Below, piece by piece: positions 33,595 to 43,295 of a stretch of DNA of 64,000 bases. The notes under the pieces are model-generated. The model searched no databases. It was not told the origin of the DNA and was given only the letters and a program-made list of their open reading frames with translations. The stretch comes from Nitrososphaerota archaeon (lineage in GTDB: Archaea > Thermoproteota > Nitrososphaeria > Nitrososphaerales > Nitrosopumilaceae): the NCBI GenBank assembly GCA_016215465.1, contig JACRJT010000051.1, forward strand, positions 1 to 64,000, written 5' to 3'. Position numbers and translations under genes: made by a program. Numbering within the stretch: position 1 is the first letter of the stretch; every line of letters starts with the position of its first letter.

Positions 33595-35088
33595 CTAGTA
33601 GAGATAACTCATTAATTTTATTTGTTCTTCAGTTGTAATCATGTTCTTTGCAGTAAGAATCTCAAGTAATTCTCTAAACAACGCTTTTTGTTCATCAGAC
33701 ATGCCAGCTTGACCAGTTGGACCTGGTGGACCTGGTGGACCTCTTGGACCCTTATCCCCTGATGGACCCTGTGGACCAATTGGACCCTTTTCTCCGGCAG
33801 GACCTCTCTGACCTGGCGGACCGCGTTCACCTTGCGGACCCTGAATGCCTTGTGGACCTTGCGGGCCTTTTTCTCCGGACAGTCCCTGTGGACCTATCTC
33901 GCCTTGTGGACCATGTGGACCAGTTGGACCTTTGTCGCCTTGTTGACCTTGCGGACCAGTTAATCCTTTCTCTCCGGCAGGACCCTGTGAGCCCCTCGGA
34001 CCGCGTTCACCTTGCGGACCGGGAACTCCAGTCAATCCTTTCTCTCCGGCAGGACCCTGTGGACCCTGTGGACCCTTGTCGCCAACTTCTCCTTGTGGGC
34101 CGCGCAGTCCCTTGTCGCCAGCAGGACCTAATGGTCCCTGAGGACCCTTGTCGCCAGCAGGACCCTGTGGGCCGCGTGGACCAAGTTCGCCAGGTCTTCC
34201 AGGTATTCCTTTATCACCAGGTGGGCCAGATGGACCTGTCGGGCCTTTGTCGCCTTGCAGACCAAGTGGGCCAGTAACTCCTTTGTCGCCTTGCAGACCA
34301 AGTGGGCCAGTAACTCCTTTGTCGCCTTGCAGACCAAGTGGGCCAGTAACTCCTTTGTCACCAGCAGGACCTAAGGGGCCCTTGTCGCCCTTGTCGCCAA
34401 CAGGTCCAGTTGATCCTTTGTCGCCCTTGTCGCCCTTGTCGCCAGTTAACCCCTTGTCGCCTTTGTCGCCCTTGTCGCCAGGTGGACCTGTAACTCCCCT
34501 ATCGCCTTTATCCCCAAGAGGACCGGTCGGGCCTTTGTCGCCCTTGTCGCCAGATGGACCTGACGGGCCTTTGTCGCCCTTGTCGCCTTTTTCTCCAGGT
34601 TGGCCTTTGTCGCCCTTGTCGCCAGATGGACCTGACGGGCCTTTGTCTCCAGTTGGACCCCTAAGTCCAGGTGGGCCACGTTCTTCTCTTGCACTATATC
34701 TTTTATCGTCATGTGATGAGACAGATTCAATGGGTTCTGGTGTTGGTTCTCTTTTTCTTTGTCTTGGTGGAGCATCTTCAGTTGGCCTAATTTGCACTTC
34801 AAATGCAGAGTATAATGATGAAAATTGATCGCGTACGACTATCCAGACAGAGGATAGATCAAAGACAGACGCAGGTATTGGATTACTATCACTTCCTAAA
34901 ACTTGGGAAAACGAATTGTCCTTTACATGTAAGTGGAAGATGTCATGCCATAAAGCACTGAATCTTTTACCCTTGATTTCTTCCATAGACGGTTGGGCAC
35001 CACAAACTGAAATTTGAACTTCATATACGCCTGATTGTTTAAACGGTGCCGCGCCTTGAATTTCTAATTTTTTCATGTCGCTAGGCAA
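33595..35088 (-). CDS. Collagen-like Gly-X-Y repeat protein
   Basis: A 497-residue protein. Residues 1 to about 125 form a globular beta-type domain ([18 protein letters not shown]...[22 protein letters not shown]) with a charged linker. Residues about 136-462 are an almost unbroken Gly-X-Y tract rich in GDKG, GPQG, GPAG and GPSG, the sequence of a collagen triple helix. The last 35 residues are helical. No signal peptide is obvious. Collagen-like proteins are known in bacteria and viruses, and a tract this long in an archaeon is noteworthy. Pro and Lys/Asp pairs would stabilise the helix without hydroxylation. Confidence 0.9.
   Translation of the reverse strand: MPSDMKKLEIQGAAPFKQSGVYEVQISVCGAQPSMEEIKGKRFSALWHDIFHLHVKDNSFSQVLGSDSNPIPASVFDLSSVWIVVRDQFSSLYSAFEVQIRPTEDAPPRQRKREPTPEPIESVSSHDDKRYSAREERGPPGLRGPTGDKGPSGPSGDKGDKGQPGEKGDKGDKGPSGPSGDKGDKGPTGPLGDKGDRGVTGPPGDKGDKGDKGLTGDKGDKGDKGSTGPVGDKGDKGPLGPAGDKGVTGPLGLQGDKGVTGPLGLQGDKGVTGPLGLQGDKGPTGPSGPPGDKGIPGRPGELGPRGPQGPAGDKGPQGPLGPAGDKGLRGPQGEVGDKGPQGPQGPAGEKGLTGVPGPQGERGPRGSQGPAGEKGLTGPQGQQGDKGPTGPHGPQGEIGPQGLSGEKGPQGPQGIQGPQGERGPPGQRGPAGEKGPIGPQGPSGDKGPRGPPGPPGPTGQAGMSDEQKALFRELLEILTAKNMITTEEQIKLMSYLY
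33702..34683 (-). repeat. Gly-X-Y coding repeat tract
   Basis: 9-bp-periodic DNA encodes the collagen-like triplets. Within it a 36-bp unit ([12 protein letters not shown]) is repeated three times almost exactly at about 34246-34365, showing recent expansion by slippage or unequal recombination. Confidence 0.92.
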
Positions 35089-35196
35089 TATACAACCATT
35101 AATGTGGAACTATTTTTGTATTTTCTATCATTTGTCTGTTTTATGACGAGTAAATCAGGAATAGTATTTATTCAAAAGACATACCATTAGTGATAA

Positions 35197-36282
35197 ATGG
35201 ACGATCCGGCCAAAAACCTTCCAGAAGTTACAAACAAGAAAGAAACAAGCATTGTAAATCCAGATTATCAAAAAAATAAGCTCTTTAAGAAAGGCATTCA
35301 TCTCATGGCAGATGAAAAACTAGAGGATGCTGTAAAGGTCTTTGAGCAGATATTGAGGCTTGATGCTACAGATACAGATACGCTCTTAAAATTAGGATAT
35401 TCCAAGTTTCATCTAGATGACTATGCGGGGGCGTTGCATGCCTATGACAAAGTCCTAGATATAGACGTGGCAAATAGTGAGGCATGGAATCTAAAATCAC
35501 TTGTTAATTATGAACAAAAAAATTATGGAAAAGCACTTGATTGTGTAGAAAAGGCAATAGAGTCAGATCCAACTTATGGCATGGCATGGTATAACAAGGC
35601 ATGCTATCTTTCATTGTTAAACGAGGTTCCACATTCCTTGGAATCATTAAAGCGCTCAATTGAAATCGATGTAAAGAACGCAAAACGAGCAGTAAGAGAC
35701 AAAGACTTTACAAATGTAAGAATTGAGGACGGCTTCAAAAGAATTGTAGAAGTTGTCGTTTTAGAATCAATCAGGCAAGGTTATCACACAGTCGGGGCAA
35801 TAGTTTGGACCACGTTTATCAGTAAAATCGAAACAGAGGAAGCATTAAAAAAATTATTAGAAAAGGGAATGATCATTAGAAGCGAGAAAAGACAAGGGCT
35901 GAACAAAATTGATACTTATGACTTAGTGCCAGAACTAGCAAACAAAGTTGGAACCGAACAGAAGAGCCTTCTCGGATCAACAAGAAGACTCCCAAGCACC
36001 ATCAAAAGCCTAAAAGAAGTAAGCCAGGCAATCCAGACAGCAAAGATGGTAATTGAAGAAGAGGATACTGAAAAGCTGACCAAGACTTTTGACTCATTTA
36101 TTGATCCGACCAAACTGGGAGGCCTTATGATTGATCAATTTCTAGAAGAACATCGGGAAATCAGATTGTTCAAAGTCAGGATTGATGAAAAAGGAAAAGA
36201 CTACCTAAAAGAAAACAAAGAAAAAATTCTCAAACTTTTTGACAATCTTGAAATCACAGTAACACAAAAGCTGCGCGGATAA
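35197..36282 (+). CDS. TPR protein with C-terminal winged-helix-like region
   Basis: A 361-residue protein. Residues about 25-165 contain four TPR helices pairs (LFKKGIHLMADEKLEDAVKVFEQIL, LLKLGYSKFHLDDYAGALHAYDKVL, AWNLKSLVNYEQKNYGKALDCVEKAI, AWYNKACYLSLLNEVPHSLESLKRSI). The later part (VGAIVWTTFISKIETEEALKKLLEKGMIIRS) looks like a winged helix, followed by a helical tail. It probably assembles protein complexes, perhaps regulatory; the partner is unknown. Confidence 0.8.
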   Translation: MDDPAKNLPEVTNKKETSIVNPDYQKNKLFKKGIHLMADEKLEDAVKVFEQILRLDATDTDTLLKLGYSKFHLDDYAGALHAYDKVLDIDVANSEAWNLKSLVNYEQKNYGKALDCVEKAIESDPTYGMAWYNKACYLSLLNEVPHSLESLKRSIEIDVKNAKRAVRDKDFTNVRIEDGFKRIVEVVVLESIRQGYHTVGAIVWTTFISKIETEEALKKLLEKGMIIRSEKRQGLNKIDTYDLVPELANKVGTEQKSLLGSTRRLPSTIKSLKEVSQAIQTAKMVIEEEDTEKLTKTFDSFIDPTKLGGLMIDQFLEEHREIRLFKVRIDEKGKDYLKENKEKILKLFDNLEITVTQKLRG

Positions 36283-36291
36283 TTTTTTAAT

Positions 36292-37092
36292 CTATTCTGC
36301 GGATAGGTCCCAATAGTCAGCATTTTCCTGTTTTACAATTGGCTTATTGAGATTTTTCCATTCCTTAAAGGAGCGAACATACAACTTTACGTTTGGATGA
36401 TCAATCGATTTTAGTGCATAATATGCAAGTCCGGATAGTGTACCGACGCTTCCACAGTATGTTATGACTTCGGCATTGTCTGAGATGCCCCTGTTTTGGA
36501 GTAGTCTTTTCAACTCATCTTTTGGACGCAGAATTTTGTCTTCGGATGCAAGGGTTCTATATGGAATGTTAATGGCACCCGGAATGTGTTGCTCCAGATA
36601 GTTTAGGCGCTCACGATTATCAAGTACGATTACGTTTTTGTTTTCTTTTGCTTTCTCAAGGTAATCTGCTGTCGCCATGATCTCAGGTTTGAGAGTCATA
36701 GAATGCGTTTTTGCTCCAACGTATGGCTCGTTTGCGTCTGTTTCAAGGCCGAGTGATTTCCATTGGCCATATGTCATTTCAAGTAATGACACGTCTCCAT
36801 GACCCAGATATTGAAGTGTCCATGCAACTCTTGAAGCCAGAGCACCAAAGGTATCATCATATGTAACAACTGGAGTTTGATCATCAATTCCAAGAGACTG
36901 AGCCATCTTGAGAATGCGCTCTGGACTGTCATCAGACAGCAGATCTGCTAGTGGAAGATTAACGGATTTTGGGATATGATCTTTTTTGTAATCTTCTTTG
37001 CGTCTTACATCAATTACTCTAACACTGTTATCCCTAATCAACGAGCGTAAAGAATCGGCATCTATTACTGGCTTGCCAGTCAAGCTGCACAT
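36292..37092 (-). CDS. Tandem-rhodanese sulfurtransferase
   Basis: A 266-residue protein with two rhodanese domains. The N-terminal one is inactive (VVTYDDTFG where Cys would be) and the C-terminal one carries the catalytic Cys in VITYCGSVGTLSG. It moves sulfane sulfur from thiosulfate or mercaptopyruvate to a thiol acceptor. Its start overlaps the end of the nitrite/sulfite reductase gene by 13 bp, so the two are coupled, which supports a role in reduced-sulfur metabolism. Confidence 0.92.
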   Translation of the reverse strand: MCSLTGKPVIDADSLRSLIRDNSVRVIDVRRKEDYKKDHIPKSVNLPLADLLSDDSPERILKMAQSLGIDDQTPVVTYDDTFGALASRVAWTLQYLGHGDVSLLEMTYGQWKSLGLETDANEPYVGAKTHSMTLKPEIMATADYLEKAKENKNVIVLDNRERLNYLEQHIPGAINIPYRTLASEDKILRPKDELKRLLQNRGISDNAEVITYCGSVGTLSGLAYYALKSIDHPNVKLYVRSFKEWKNLNKPIVKQENADYWDLSAE

Positions 37093-38975
37093 TCACCCTT
37101 GCCAGTTCTAGTGTGATAGCTTGAATCGCTTCCATAGTCGGCATAAAAGTCCTTGTCGTCAGCAATGGACGGCACAGTAGTAAGTGGCAAGAGTATTTTT
37201 TTGATATCAGCGATGGATTTTGTATTAGAGTCACTATGACCTGTAACAATTTTGTGAACCCAAGACTTGAGAGTGTCATTTGGTTTTTTATCTGCCTTGA
37301 ACGTTTCTATGATTTTCAAAATTGCTGGGATTACTCTTTTTGCAGGAATTCTAAGCACATTGACTCCAAGCATCGTCTCCCCGTCTGATCTACCGCCAAG
37401 TGAGAGTTGGTAAACAGGATACATGTCTTTGTCATTTCTTCCACCACCACCAAAGAATCCAATTGTCGCAATTTCGTGTTGCCCACATGAGTTTGGACAT
37501 CCGCTTATTTTGATATTAGAATCTCTAAGATCGTTGTCCTCATCCAGTTTTAGATCAAGGAATTTTCTTTGGATTTCTTTTGCTAATCTATGTGAATTTG
37601 TCAGTGCCAAATTACACGATGTCGTTCCAGAGCACCCAACAGGATGTGCCATTGTGATTGAGCCGGGGTTTGCCAGTCCTATTTCTAATAATCGTGAATA
37701 AAGTTGTACCAAATCCGATTCTTGTATCCACCTGATGAGTACGTCCTGATTAAATCCAGTTCTCGCATAGCCTTCTGCTGAAAATTCCCTGCAGACGTCA
37801 GCTAGTACTCGAAGTTGACTTGCAGTGATGTCTCCAGCTTCAAGCGTTAATGATACAGAATGATAGCCCTTTTGTTTTTGTTCATATGTGTTGTTTTTGC
37901 GCCATCGCGAAAAACCATCTGGAATAGATTTTCCATCAGAGCCAGAAATTTTAATTGGGTTTGAAATTTTTGCAGGAGCATCATCAATGTCTAGTGTAAC
38001 CACAACTGACTGGGTTGCTCTAACAACTGCTCTTTCTTTTAGGACCAAGTTTTGGAATTGTTCCCAGCCCATTTGATCAACCAGATATCTCATTCTGTTT
38101 CTGGCAGTGTTCTTCCTATCGCCAAGTCTATCAAATATTCTAAGCACTGCAATTGATGTGTACAGTAAATCTTCTTCCGGTGTAAAGTCTTCAAGCTGGT
38201 GTCCAACAAATGACTTGTTACCAAGACCGCCGCCAAGGAAAATTTTAAATCCGCGCTGAGGTTTCCCGTCAACTGATCTTATTTGTGGAATTAATCCAAC
38301 ATCAGTCATTCTTACCATTCCGTGTTTTTCACAGCATGTAAAATTGAATTTGAATTTTCTTGGTAATGCCTGGTTCAGTGGATTTCTAAGGAAAAACTTT
38401 GCAGTCGCAATGGCGTATGTAGTTGCATCGAATTCTTCTGCATCACAAACGCCTGCAAGCGGGCTACACATTACGTTTCGAACCGCATTTCCGCATGCCT
38501 CCCTTGAGGTAAGACCGACATCGGTAAGTCCTCGCATTATTTCAGATACATCTTCTAAGATCACCCAGTGAAGCTGAACGTTTTGTCTTGTTGATACATG
38601 CGCACTTCCTATTGAAAATGCCTCGCTAAGATGTGCCAGTTTTTCTAATTGGTTTGGATAAATTTCTCCGGCGGGGAGTTTAATTCTAACCATCGCATAA
38701 TCATCAGTCATTCTAGTGCCATATGCACCATGTTGTAAACGGAATCTCCTAAAGGAGTCAGAATCAATTTTGCCTTGCCTGAAGAGTTTGACGGTTTTTG
38801 CGAAATTTTCAGCCTCCTCTACCCTGGCCCAATTGATTTTGGGGGCTTTGCTGTCCCTTGCCGGTTTTACCACAGTACTGCTCAAATTCACATAAGCTTT
38901 TTTAAATTTGGATATAAATTTTTGAAAGAAGGTATTTTCGTCACAATACATGAAATGACAGTCATAATTTTCCAC
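37080..38975 (-). CDS. Siroheme nitrite/sulfite reductase, ferredoxin-type
   Basis: A 631-residue protein with two ferrodoxin-like half-domains and two siroheme/4Fe-4S domains. Cluster and siroheme ligands are in GCSGTTSCNLALTNSHRL and ISGCPNSCGQHEIATIGF. VSTRQNVQLHW is the substrate-site Arg motif. The family reduces nitrite or sulfite by six electrons with ferredoxin. The translation coupling to a rhodanese favours sulfite; ammonia oxidisers have little need for nitrite assimilation. The start may be Met9 rather than GTG 38975. Confidence 0.88.
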   Translation of the reverse strand: MENYDCHFMYCDENTFFQKFISKFKKAYVNLSSTVVKPARDSKAPKINWARVEEAENFAKTVKLFRQGKIDSDSFRRFRLQHGAYGTRMTDDYAMVRIKLPAGEIYPNQLEKLAHLSEAFSIGSAHVSTRQNVQLHWVILEDVSEIMRGLTDVGLTSREACGNAVRNVMCSPLAGVCDAEEFDATTYAIATAKFFLRNPLNQALPRKFKFNFTCCEKHGMVRMTDVGLIPQIRSVDGKPQRGFKIFLGGGLGNKSFVGHQLEDFTPEEDLLYTSIAVLRIFDRLGDRKNTARNRMRYLVDQMGWEQFQNLVLKERAVVRATQSVVVTLDIDDAPAKISNPIKISGSDGKSIPDGFSRWRKNNTYEQKQKGYHSVSLTLEAGDITASQLRVLADVCREFSAEGYARTGFNQDVLIRWIQESDLVQLYSRLLEIGLANPGSITMAHPVGCSGTTSCNLALTNSHRLAKEIQRKFLDLKLDEDNDLRDSNIKISGCPNSCGQHEIATIGFFGGGGRNDKDMYPVYQLSLGGRSDGETMLGVNVLRIPAKRVIPAILKIIETFKADKKPNDTLKSWVHKIVTGHSDSNTKSIADIKKILLPLTTVPSIADDKDFYADYGSDSSYHTRTGKGECAA

Positions 38976-39074
38976 TTTATCGGATTTATTGAAATTAGTG
39001 TCGCCTAATCAGATCTGCAAAAGCTTTTTTTCTTGGAATTTTCAACCGAATTCATAGCAAAGTAACCATACCGG

Positions 39075-39106
39075 CAGTATATGGTGGGTTCTCTCACCAT
39101 ATACTG
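39075..39106. promoter_or_regulatory. 12-bp perfect inverted repeat upstream of thi4
   Basis: CAGTATATGGTG and CACCATATACTG face each other across 8 nt (39087-39094). The element ends about 50 nt before the thi4 ATG and just upstream of its TATA box. It is a strong candidate operator, or an RNA hairpin if transcribed. No TPP-riboswitch core is recognisable. Confidence 0.6.
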
Positions 39107-39127
39107 AAATCATGTTTTTGACAATAA

Positions 39128-39136
39128 ACTATTAAT
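39128..39136 (+). promoter_or_regulatory. TATA box for thi4
   Basis: ACTATTAAT is centred about 28 nt before the ATG at 39159, consistent with a leaderless thi4 transcript. Confidence 0.45.
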
Positions 39137-39158
39137 TGGTTCTAACAAGTCTAAATTC

Positions 39159-39977
39159 ATGCAAAGCACATCAGTCACAGAGAAGACAAAAATTTTCACA
39201 GATGTCAGTGAAGCTCAAATAACAAGAGCGATTGCAGACGAATTCTTCTCAGTGTTTACAGATCACATTACCTCAGATGTAATAATTATCGGAGCAGGTC
39301 CGGCAGGCCTTACGGCAGGACGCGAGCTTTCACTTATGGGCTACAAGGTTTTGATTATCGAGCAGAACAACTACCTTGGCGGCGGATACTGGCTCGGAGG
39401 ATATATGATGAATCCAGTTACAGTGCGTGCACCGGCACAAAAGGTATGGGATGAGTTAGGAGTTCCATACAAAAAAGTCTCAGACGGATTATACATCACA
39501 GCAGGCCCTCACGCAGTGTCAAAGCTGATAGCAGCAACGTGTGATGCAGGAGTAAAGTTCCTTAATTTGACTAAATTTGATGATCTGGTTCTAAAATACG
39601 GTAGAGTATCAGGATTAGTTGTCAACTGGATGCCAGTTTCTGCCCTACCAAGAAACATCACATGCGTAGACCCAGTAGCACTTGAATCAAAAATGGTAAT
39701 TGATGCATCAGGTCACGATTCTGTTGCAGTAAAAAGACTAGTCGATAGAAAGCTAGTAGAATGGAAGGGAATGAACCCAATGTGGGTTGAAGATGGCGAG
39801 GACAAAGTTGTAGAGTATACGGGTGAGATTTACCCAGGACTGGTAATTGCTGGAATGTCAGTTACCGAGACACATGGTCTTCCAAGAATGGGGCCTACGT
39901 TTGGTTCAATGTTGTTTTCGGGAAAAAGAGCAGCTGAGATTACGGCTGCAAAACTAAAAGAACTGAACAGAAGCTAA
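39159..39977 (+). CDS. thi4: Thiazole synthase Thi4
   Basis: A 272-residue protein that makes the thiamine thiazole precursor from NAD and glycine. The FAD/NAD fold is in IIIGAGPAGLTAGREL and the GGGYWLGGYMMNP loop; the key segment is NITCVDPVALESKMVIDASGHD. The Cys before VDP is where suicide-type Thi4 enzymes carry their sulfur-donor Cys; in methanogen enzymes that use free sulfide this position is His. It is followed by an uncharacterised gene 7 bp downstream. Confidence 0.94.
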   Translation: MQSTSVTEKTKIFTDVSEAQITRAIADEFFSVFTDHITSDVIIIGAGPAGLTAGRELSLMGYKVLIIEQNNYLGGGYWLGGYMMNPVTVRAPAQKVWDELGVPYKKVSDGLYITAGPHAVSKLIAATCDAGVKFLNLTKFDDLVLKYGRVSGLVVNWMPVSALPRNITCVDPVALESKMVIDASGHDSVAVKRLVDRKLVEWKGMNPMWVEDGEDKVVEYTGEIYPGLVIAGMSVTETHGLPRMGPTFGSMLFSGKRAAEITAAKLKELNRS

Positions 39978-39984
39978 CAACTCT

Positions 39985-40776
39985 GTGAGAATATCCAGAA
40001 TTTTTCTATATAACGAGCCCTCCGTCCCAGAAATATCCATCAGCAACTTGGCAGATTTTTTACAAAATACATTTCATGTCAAGACGATAAAACGAGAAAA
40101 TATTTTCAAAAATGCGACAGAGGATACTGCACATAATCTCGCATCATCTAGGATTTTCAATATGCGCCAACCATTTCAAAAACACGTGCCTACCAATGAA
40201 GAAATAGAATTTGAAAAACAAACGTTCCACAATACGTCCAAAGTTGAAAACATCGTACTTTATGACGGTTTTGAGTTTCAGAGAACAGTTTCAAGTTTGA
40301 TACCAAGCGACGAACTGACCACAGAAGACTTTCACTTTGTCTTCACAAACAAGCTTACCTGTACTTTTGATTCCAATGATTATAGATATCATGGAAGGGC
40401 GTTAATTGGCGCAAATCCATCCATCGTTTCAACTACTGGAATAATTGAGGCGCCGGCAAAACCGCGTGAATACTATATGGAGTTAATGGTAAATTACGGA
40501 CAAGGTCTAAACGTCGAGTCTATCAAAAAAAAGTATCAAGGAACATACTTGGAATACCACGACTTGCGCCTTGGAAAAATAATTGAGGGGTACTGCTTAC
40601 AGGCATTATTCTATTACATTACAGGCGAATCATTTTGTGATCTTTTAGATTGCAGATTGAACAACGCTCATTGGCAACGCGATCTTTTGTATTCACAGCT
40701 CGAATTTGGAAAACTTTGCAACAAACATTCGGAGATTCTAAAAAACTGGATTGCCTTGAATGACTTAAATTGTTGA
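39985..40776 (+). CDS. DUF6775-like putative metallopeptidase
   Basis: A 263-residue protein from GTG 39985. The mid-region has FVFTNKLTCTFDSNDYRYHGRALIG, STTGIIEAPAKPREYY and the C-terminal GYCLQALFYYITGESFCDLLDCRLNNAHWQRDLL...LCNKH. This matches my recollection of the archaeal DUF6775 family, whose conserved Cys/His pattern suggests a zinc site. Function is not established. It lies between thi4 and trxB on the same strand, so a role in thiamine or thiol metabolism is possible but speculative. Confidence 0.62.
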   Translation: MRISRIFLYNEPSVPEISISNLADFLQNTFHVKTIKRENIFKNATEDTAHNLASSRIFNMRQPFQKHVPTNEEIEFEKQTFHNTSKVENIVLYDGFEFQRTVSSLIPSDELTTEDFHFVFTNKLTCTFDSNDYRYHGRALIGANPSIVSTTGIIEAPAKPREYYMELMVNYGQGLNVESIKKKYQGTYLEYHDLRLGKIIEGYCLQALFYYITGESFCDLLDCRLNNAHWQRDLLYSQLEFGKLCNKHSEILKNWIALNDLNC

Positions 40777-40794
40777 TATTTTTTACTCATATTC

Positions 40795-41784
40795 ATGATG
40801 TCAGATGCTGGCTCTTCAGTATTAGTTGAAAGAGACAGTCCAAGTAAGCCAGAAAAAAAGAAAACAAAATACGATGTGGTCATAATTGGGGCAGGTCCAG
40901 CAGGATACACTGCGGGGATTTACTGTTCTCGTGCACGACGCGATACTTTGATAATATCTGGGATTTTGCCCGGCGGTCAGCTAATGAACACAACGGATGT
41001 TGAGAATTATCCAGGATTTGCAGACGGGATAATGGGTCCGGATCTTATGATAACAATGAGAAAGCAAACAGAAAGAATGGGAACTACAATCATCGATGAT
41101 GAGGTCATCGACGTAGACTTTAGACACAGGCCGTTTAAGATATTGACTGCATCAGAAGAATACGAATGCAAAGCAGTAATTATTGCAACCGGCGCATCGC
41201 CAAGAAAATTAGGGTTGCGGGGAGAGACTACTTTTGGAGGTAAGGGCGTATCATATTGTGCCACATGTGATGGACCATTTTTTAGAAATCAGGAAATAGT
41301 GGTAGTAGGCGGAGGTGATTCTGCTATTGAAGAAGGTACGTTTTTGGCAAAATTTGGCAGCAAGGTTCACATGGTACACCGACGAGATCAGCTCAGAGCA
41401 AGCAAGGTAATGCAGGAAAGGGCCATGACCAATCCAAAGATACAATTTCATTGGAATAGCGAAATCACAGACATACAAGGTGATCAAAAAGTCCAAAAGG
41501 CGATATTAAAAAACATAAAGACTGGAGAAATCACAGCACTAACAGCTGGTGGAATATTTGTCGCAATTGGTCACACTCCAAACACCAAGATTTTTGAAAA
41601 CCAAGTGGAGCTTGATTCCCAAGGATATATTGTTCTAAAAGACCACACCAAGACAAACGTGGAAGGAGTGTTTGCAGCAGGAGACGTCCACGACCACAGA
41701 TACAGGCAGGCAATTACCGCTGCAGGCTATGGATGCATGGCTGCAATTGATGTTGACAAATACCTAACTGAAAGCAAAGCATAG
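40795..41784 (+). CDS. trxB: Thioredoxin reductase
   Basis: A 329-residue flavoprotein: FAD motif VVIIGAGPAGYTAGIYCSRA, active-site CATC in VSYCATCDGPFF, NADPH motif VVVGGGDSAIEEGTFLA, and C-terminal GVFAAGDVHDHRYRQAITAAGYGCMAA. It passes electrons from NADPH to thioredoxin. The N-terminal 20 residues are a charged extension before the fold. A 9-bp inverted repeat follows its stop. Confidence 0.95.
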   Translation: MMSDAGSSVLVERDSPSKPEKKKTKYDVVIIGAGPAGYTAGIYCSRARRDTLIISGILPGGQLMNTTDVENYPGFADGIMGPDLMITMRKQTERMGTTIIDDEVIDVDFRHRPFKILTASEEYECKAVIIATGASPRKLGLRGETTFGGKGVSYCATCDGPFFRNQEIVVVGGGDSAIEEGTFLAKFGSKVHMVHRRDQLRASKVMQERAMTNPKIQFHWNSEITDIQGDQKVQKAILKNIKTGEITALTAGGIFVAIGHTPNTKIFENQVELDSQGYIVLKDHTKTNVEGVFAAGDVHDHRYRQAITAAGYGCMAAIDVDKYLTESKA

Positions 41785-41787
41785 TTG

Positions 41788-41808
41788 GTCTGTTCGGTTC
41801 GAACAGAC
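41788..41808. repeat. 9-bp inverted repeat between trxB and histidine kinase
   Basis: GTCTGTTCG and CGAACAGAC face each other across GTT. It is 60 bp before the kinase start. A shorter related repeat GTCTG-N7-CAGAC lies at 43306-43322 before the partner regulator. It could be a trxB terminator or an operator of the two-component pair. Confidence 0.45.
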
Positions 41809-41867
41809 ATTCACAGAAAGAATCCAGAAAACAACCAACATCATGAACAGTTTTTCAAGGTGATAAC

Positions 41868-43295
41868 ATGTTTGCCGGAAAGACTAGCTTTAAGATTAGC
41901 GGCATGATTGGAATAATCATCCTACTGTTAGGAATTACCATCCTATTTGGCACATATCAAATGTCCAAAGTCAGTAAAGAAATCATCAACATATCACAAG
42001 AATACGAGCCGCTGCAAAATACTCTTGGTGAAATCAAATATCACCAGGCAAATCAGGTTGCAAATTTTGAAAAGATCAAAACTGGGCAATTATCAGAGAC
42101 GGATTCAGATATTGCAAAAGAAGAATTTTGGTCAAGTAACACCATCATAAAATCAAACACAATGCAAGGAAAAAAGATAGCCGAAACAGGGTACAATATG
42201 GCACCAACAGACGTGGTGGGCAGCGACTTTAAACAGATTCACAAAATGTTCTTAGATATTGAGCAAACTCATAATGAGTTCGAAGACATAGTAAAGGACT
42301 CGCTAGGTTCTGCTCAAAGCGATTTTCTGCTAAAACAAATCACATTAAAAGAAACCCAGCTTAAAGAGAAAATAGACGACGCATCAAATGAGATCAAAAG
42401 GCTCAACGAACAATCAATTAACGCAATTGAGGATCATGAGCGCGAATGGCTCACAATACAGATTGGAATCATGGTGGTTGTAGGAATAATTGCAATTTCT
42501 CTTAGACATTTTATGCATGAAAATAACGCTGAGCTAAAAAAAGAGATAGAATCAAAAACTCTAGAACTGCAAGAGGCAAACAAAAAACTTCGTGATCTTG
42601 ACAAGCTAAAAGATGACTTCATAAGCATAGCATCTCATGAACTAAAAAGCCCCATTCAACCAATCTTCGGCTTTGCAGAGCTTGCTCAATCAGGAGATAT
42701 TGACCAAAAAGAGGCATGGGATGGAGTAACTACACTTGCAAAAAAATTACAAGATCTGGCAAATGACGTACTTGATGTAACCAGAATTGAGAGCAATCGC
42801 CTAACATTATATCAAGAAAAATCTAGAATTAACGAATTAATTTTAGAGACGACTAGGATGTTAAAGACTGGACTGAACAAGAACATCAGAATCATAGAAG
42901 AGCTAGACGGGGATATTGAAATAACATTAGACAGGACACGAATTGATCAAGTACTTCGAAACATCGTCAATAATTCAATCAAATTTACGGAAAATGGTAC
43001 AATCAAGATAAAGACTTTGGTTAATAAGAAATCAGACGAATTGCTCATCACGGTAAGTGATACGGGTCTTGGTATACCAGAGGAGGTTTTGCCAAACATT
43101 TTTGGCAAGTTTGTGACAAAGGGCCATGAAAGCGAGAATCAGGGCGGTAACGGCCTCGGACTATTCCTGTGCAGGGGGATAATTTCCGCGCACGGGGGCA
43201 GAATCACTGCACGAAACAACAAAGATGGCGGAGCGACATTTGAGTTTTCATTGCCACTATCACAAAGAAAAACCGTCGATCCGTTGACCAATTAA
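41868..43295 (+). CDS. Membrane sensor histidine kinase
   Basis: A 475-residue protein. TM1 is at about residues 13-33 and TM2 at about 190-210, with an extracellular four-helix-type sensor between. A coiled linker leads to HisKA (phospho-His in SIASHELKSPIQPIFGF) and HATPase: NIVNNSIKFTENG, SDTGLGIPEEVLPNIFGKF, GGNGLGLFLCRGIISAHGG. No PAS or HAMP domain is clear. The response regulator starts 66 bp downstream, so these two are the likely cognate pair in the window. Confidence 0.93.
   Translation: MFAGKTSFKISGMIGIIILLLGITILFGTYQMSKVSKEIINISQEYEPLQNTLGEIKYHQANQVANFEKIKTGQLSETDSDIAKEEFWSSNTIIKSNTMQGKKIAETGYNMAPTDVVGSDFKQIHKMFLDIEQTHNEFEDIVKDSLGSAQSDFLLKQITLKETQLKEKIDDASNEIKRLNEQSINAIEDHEREWLTIQIGIMVVVGIIAISLRHFMHENNAELKKEIESKTLELQEANKKLRDLDKLKDDFISIASHELKSPIQPIFGFAELAQSGDIDQKEAWDGVTTLAKKLQDLANDVLDVTRIESNRLTLYQEKSRINELILETTRMLKTGLNKNIRIIEELDGDIEITLDRTRIDQVLRNIVNNSIKFTENGTIKIKTLVNKKSDELLITVSDTGLGIPEEVLPNIFGKFVTKGHESENQGGNGLGLFLCRGIISAHGGRITARNNKDGGATFEFSLPLSQRKTVDPLTN

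Noticed and set aside
33702-34683. Possible CRISPR array
   Set aside because: The repeats are continuous coding triplets without unique spacers.
34148-34828. Long plus-strand frame rich in Pro, Ser and Leu opposite the collagen-like gene
   Set aside because: It is the antisense of 9-bp-periodic Gly-X-Y codons, which avoids stops by composition; it has no start context and no protein-like pattern.
39060-39160. TPP riboswitch upstream of thi4
   Set aside because: The conserved CUGAGA and ACCUGA-type core words are absent; only the palindrome is seen.
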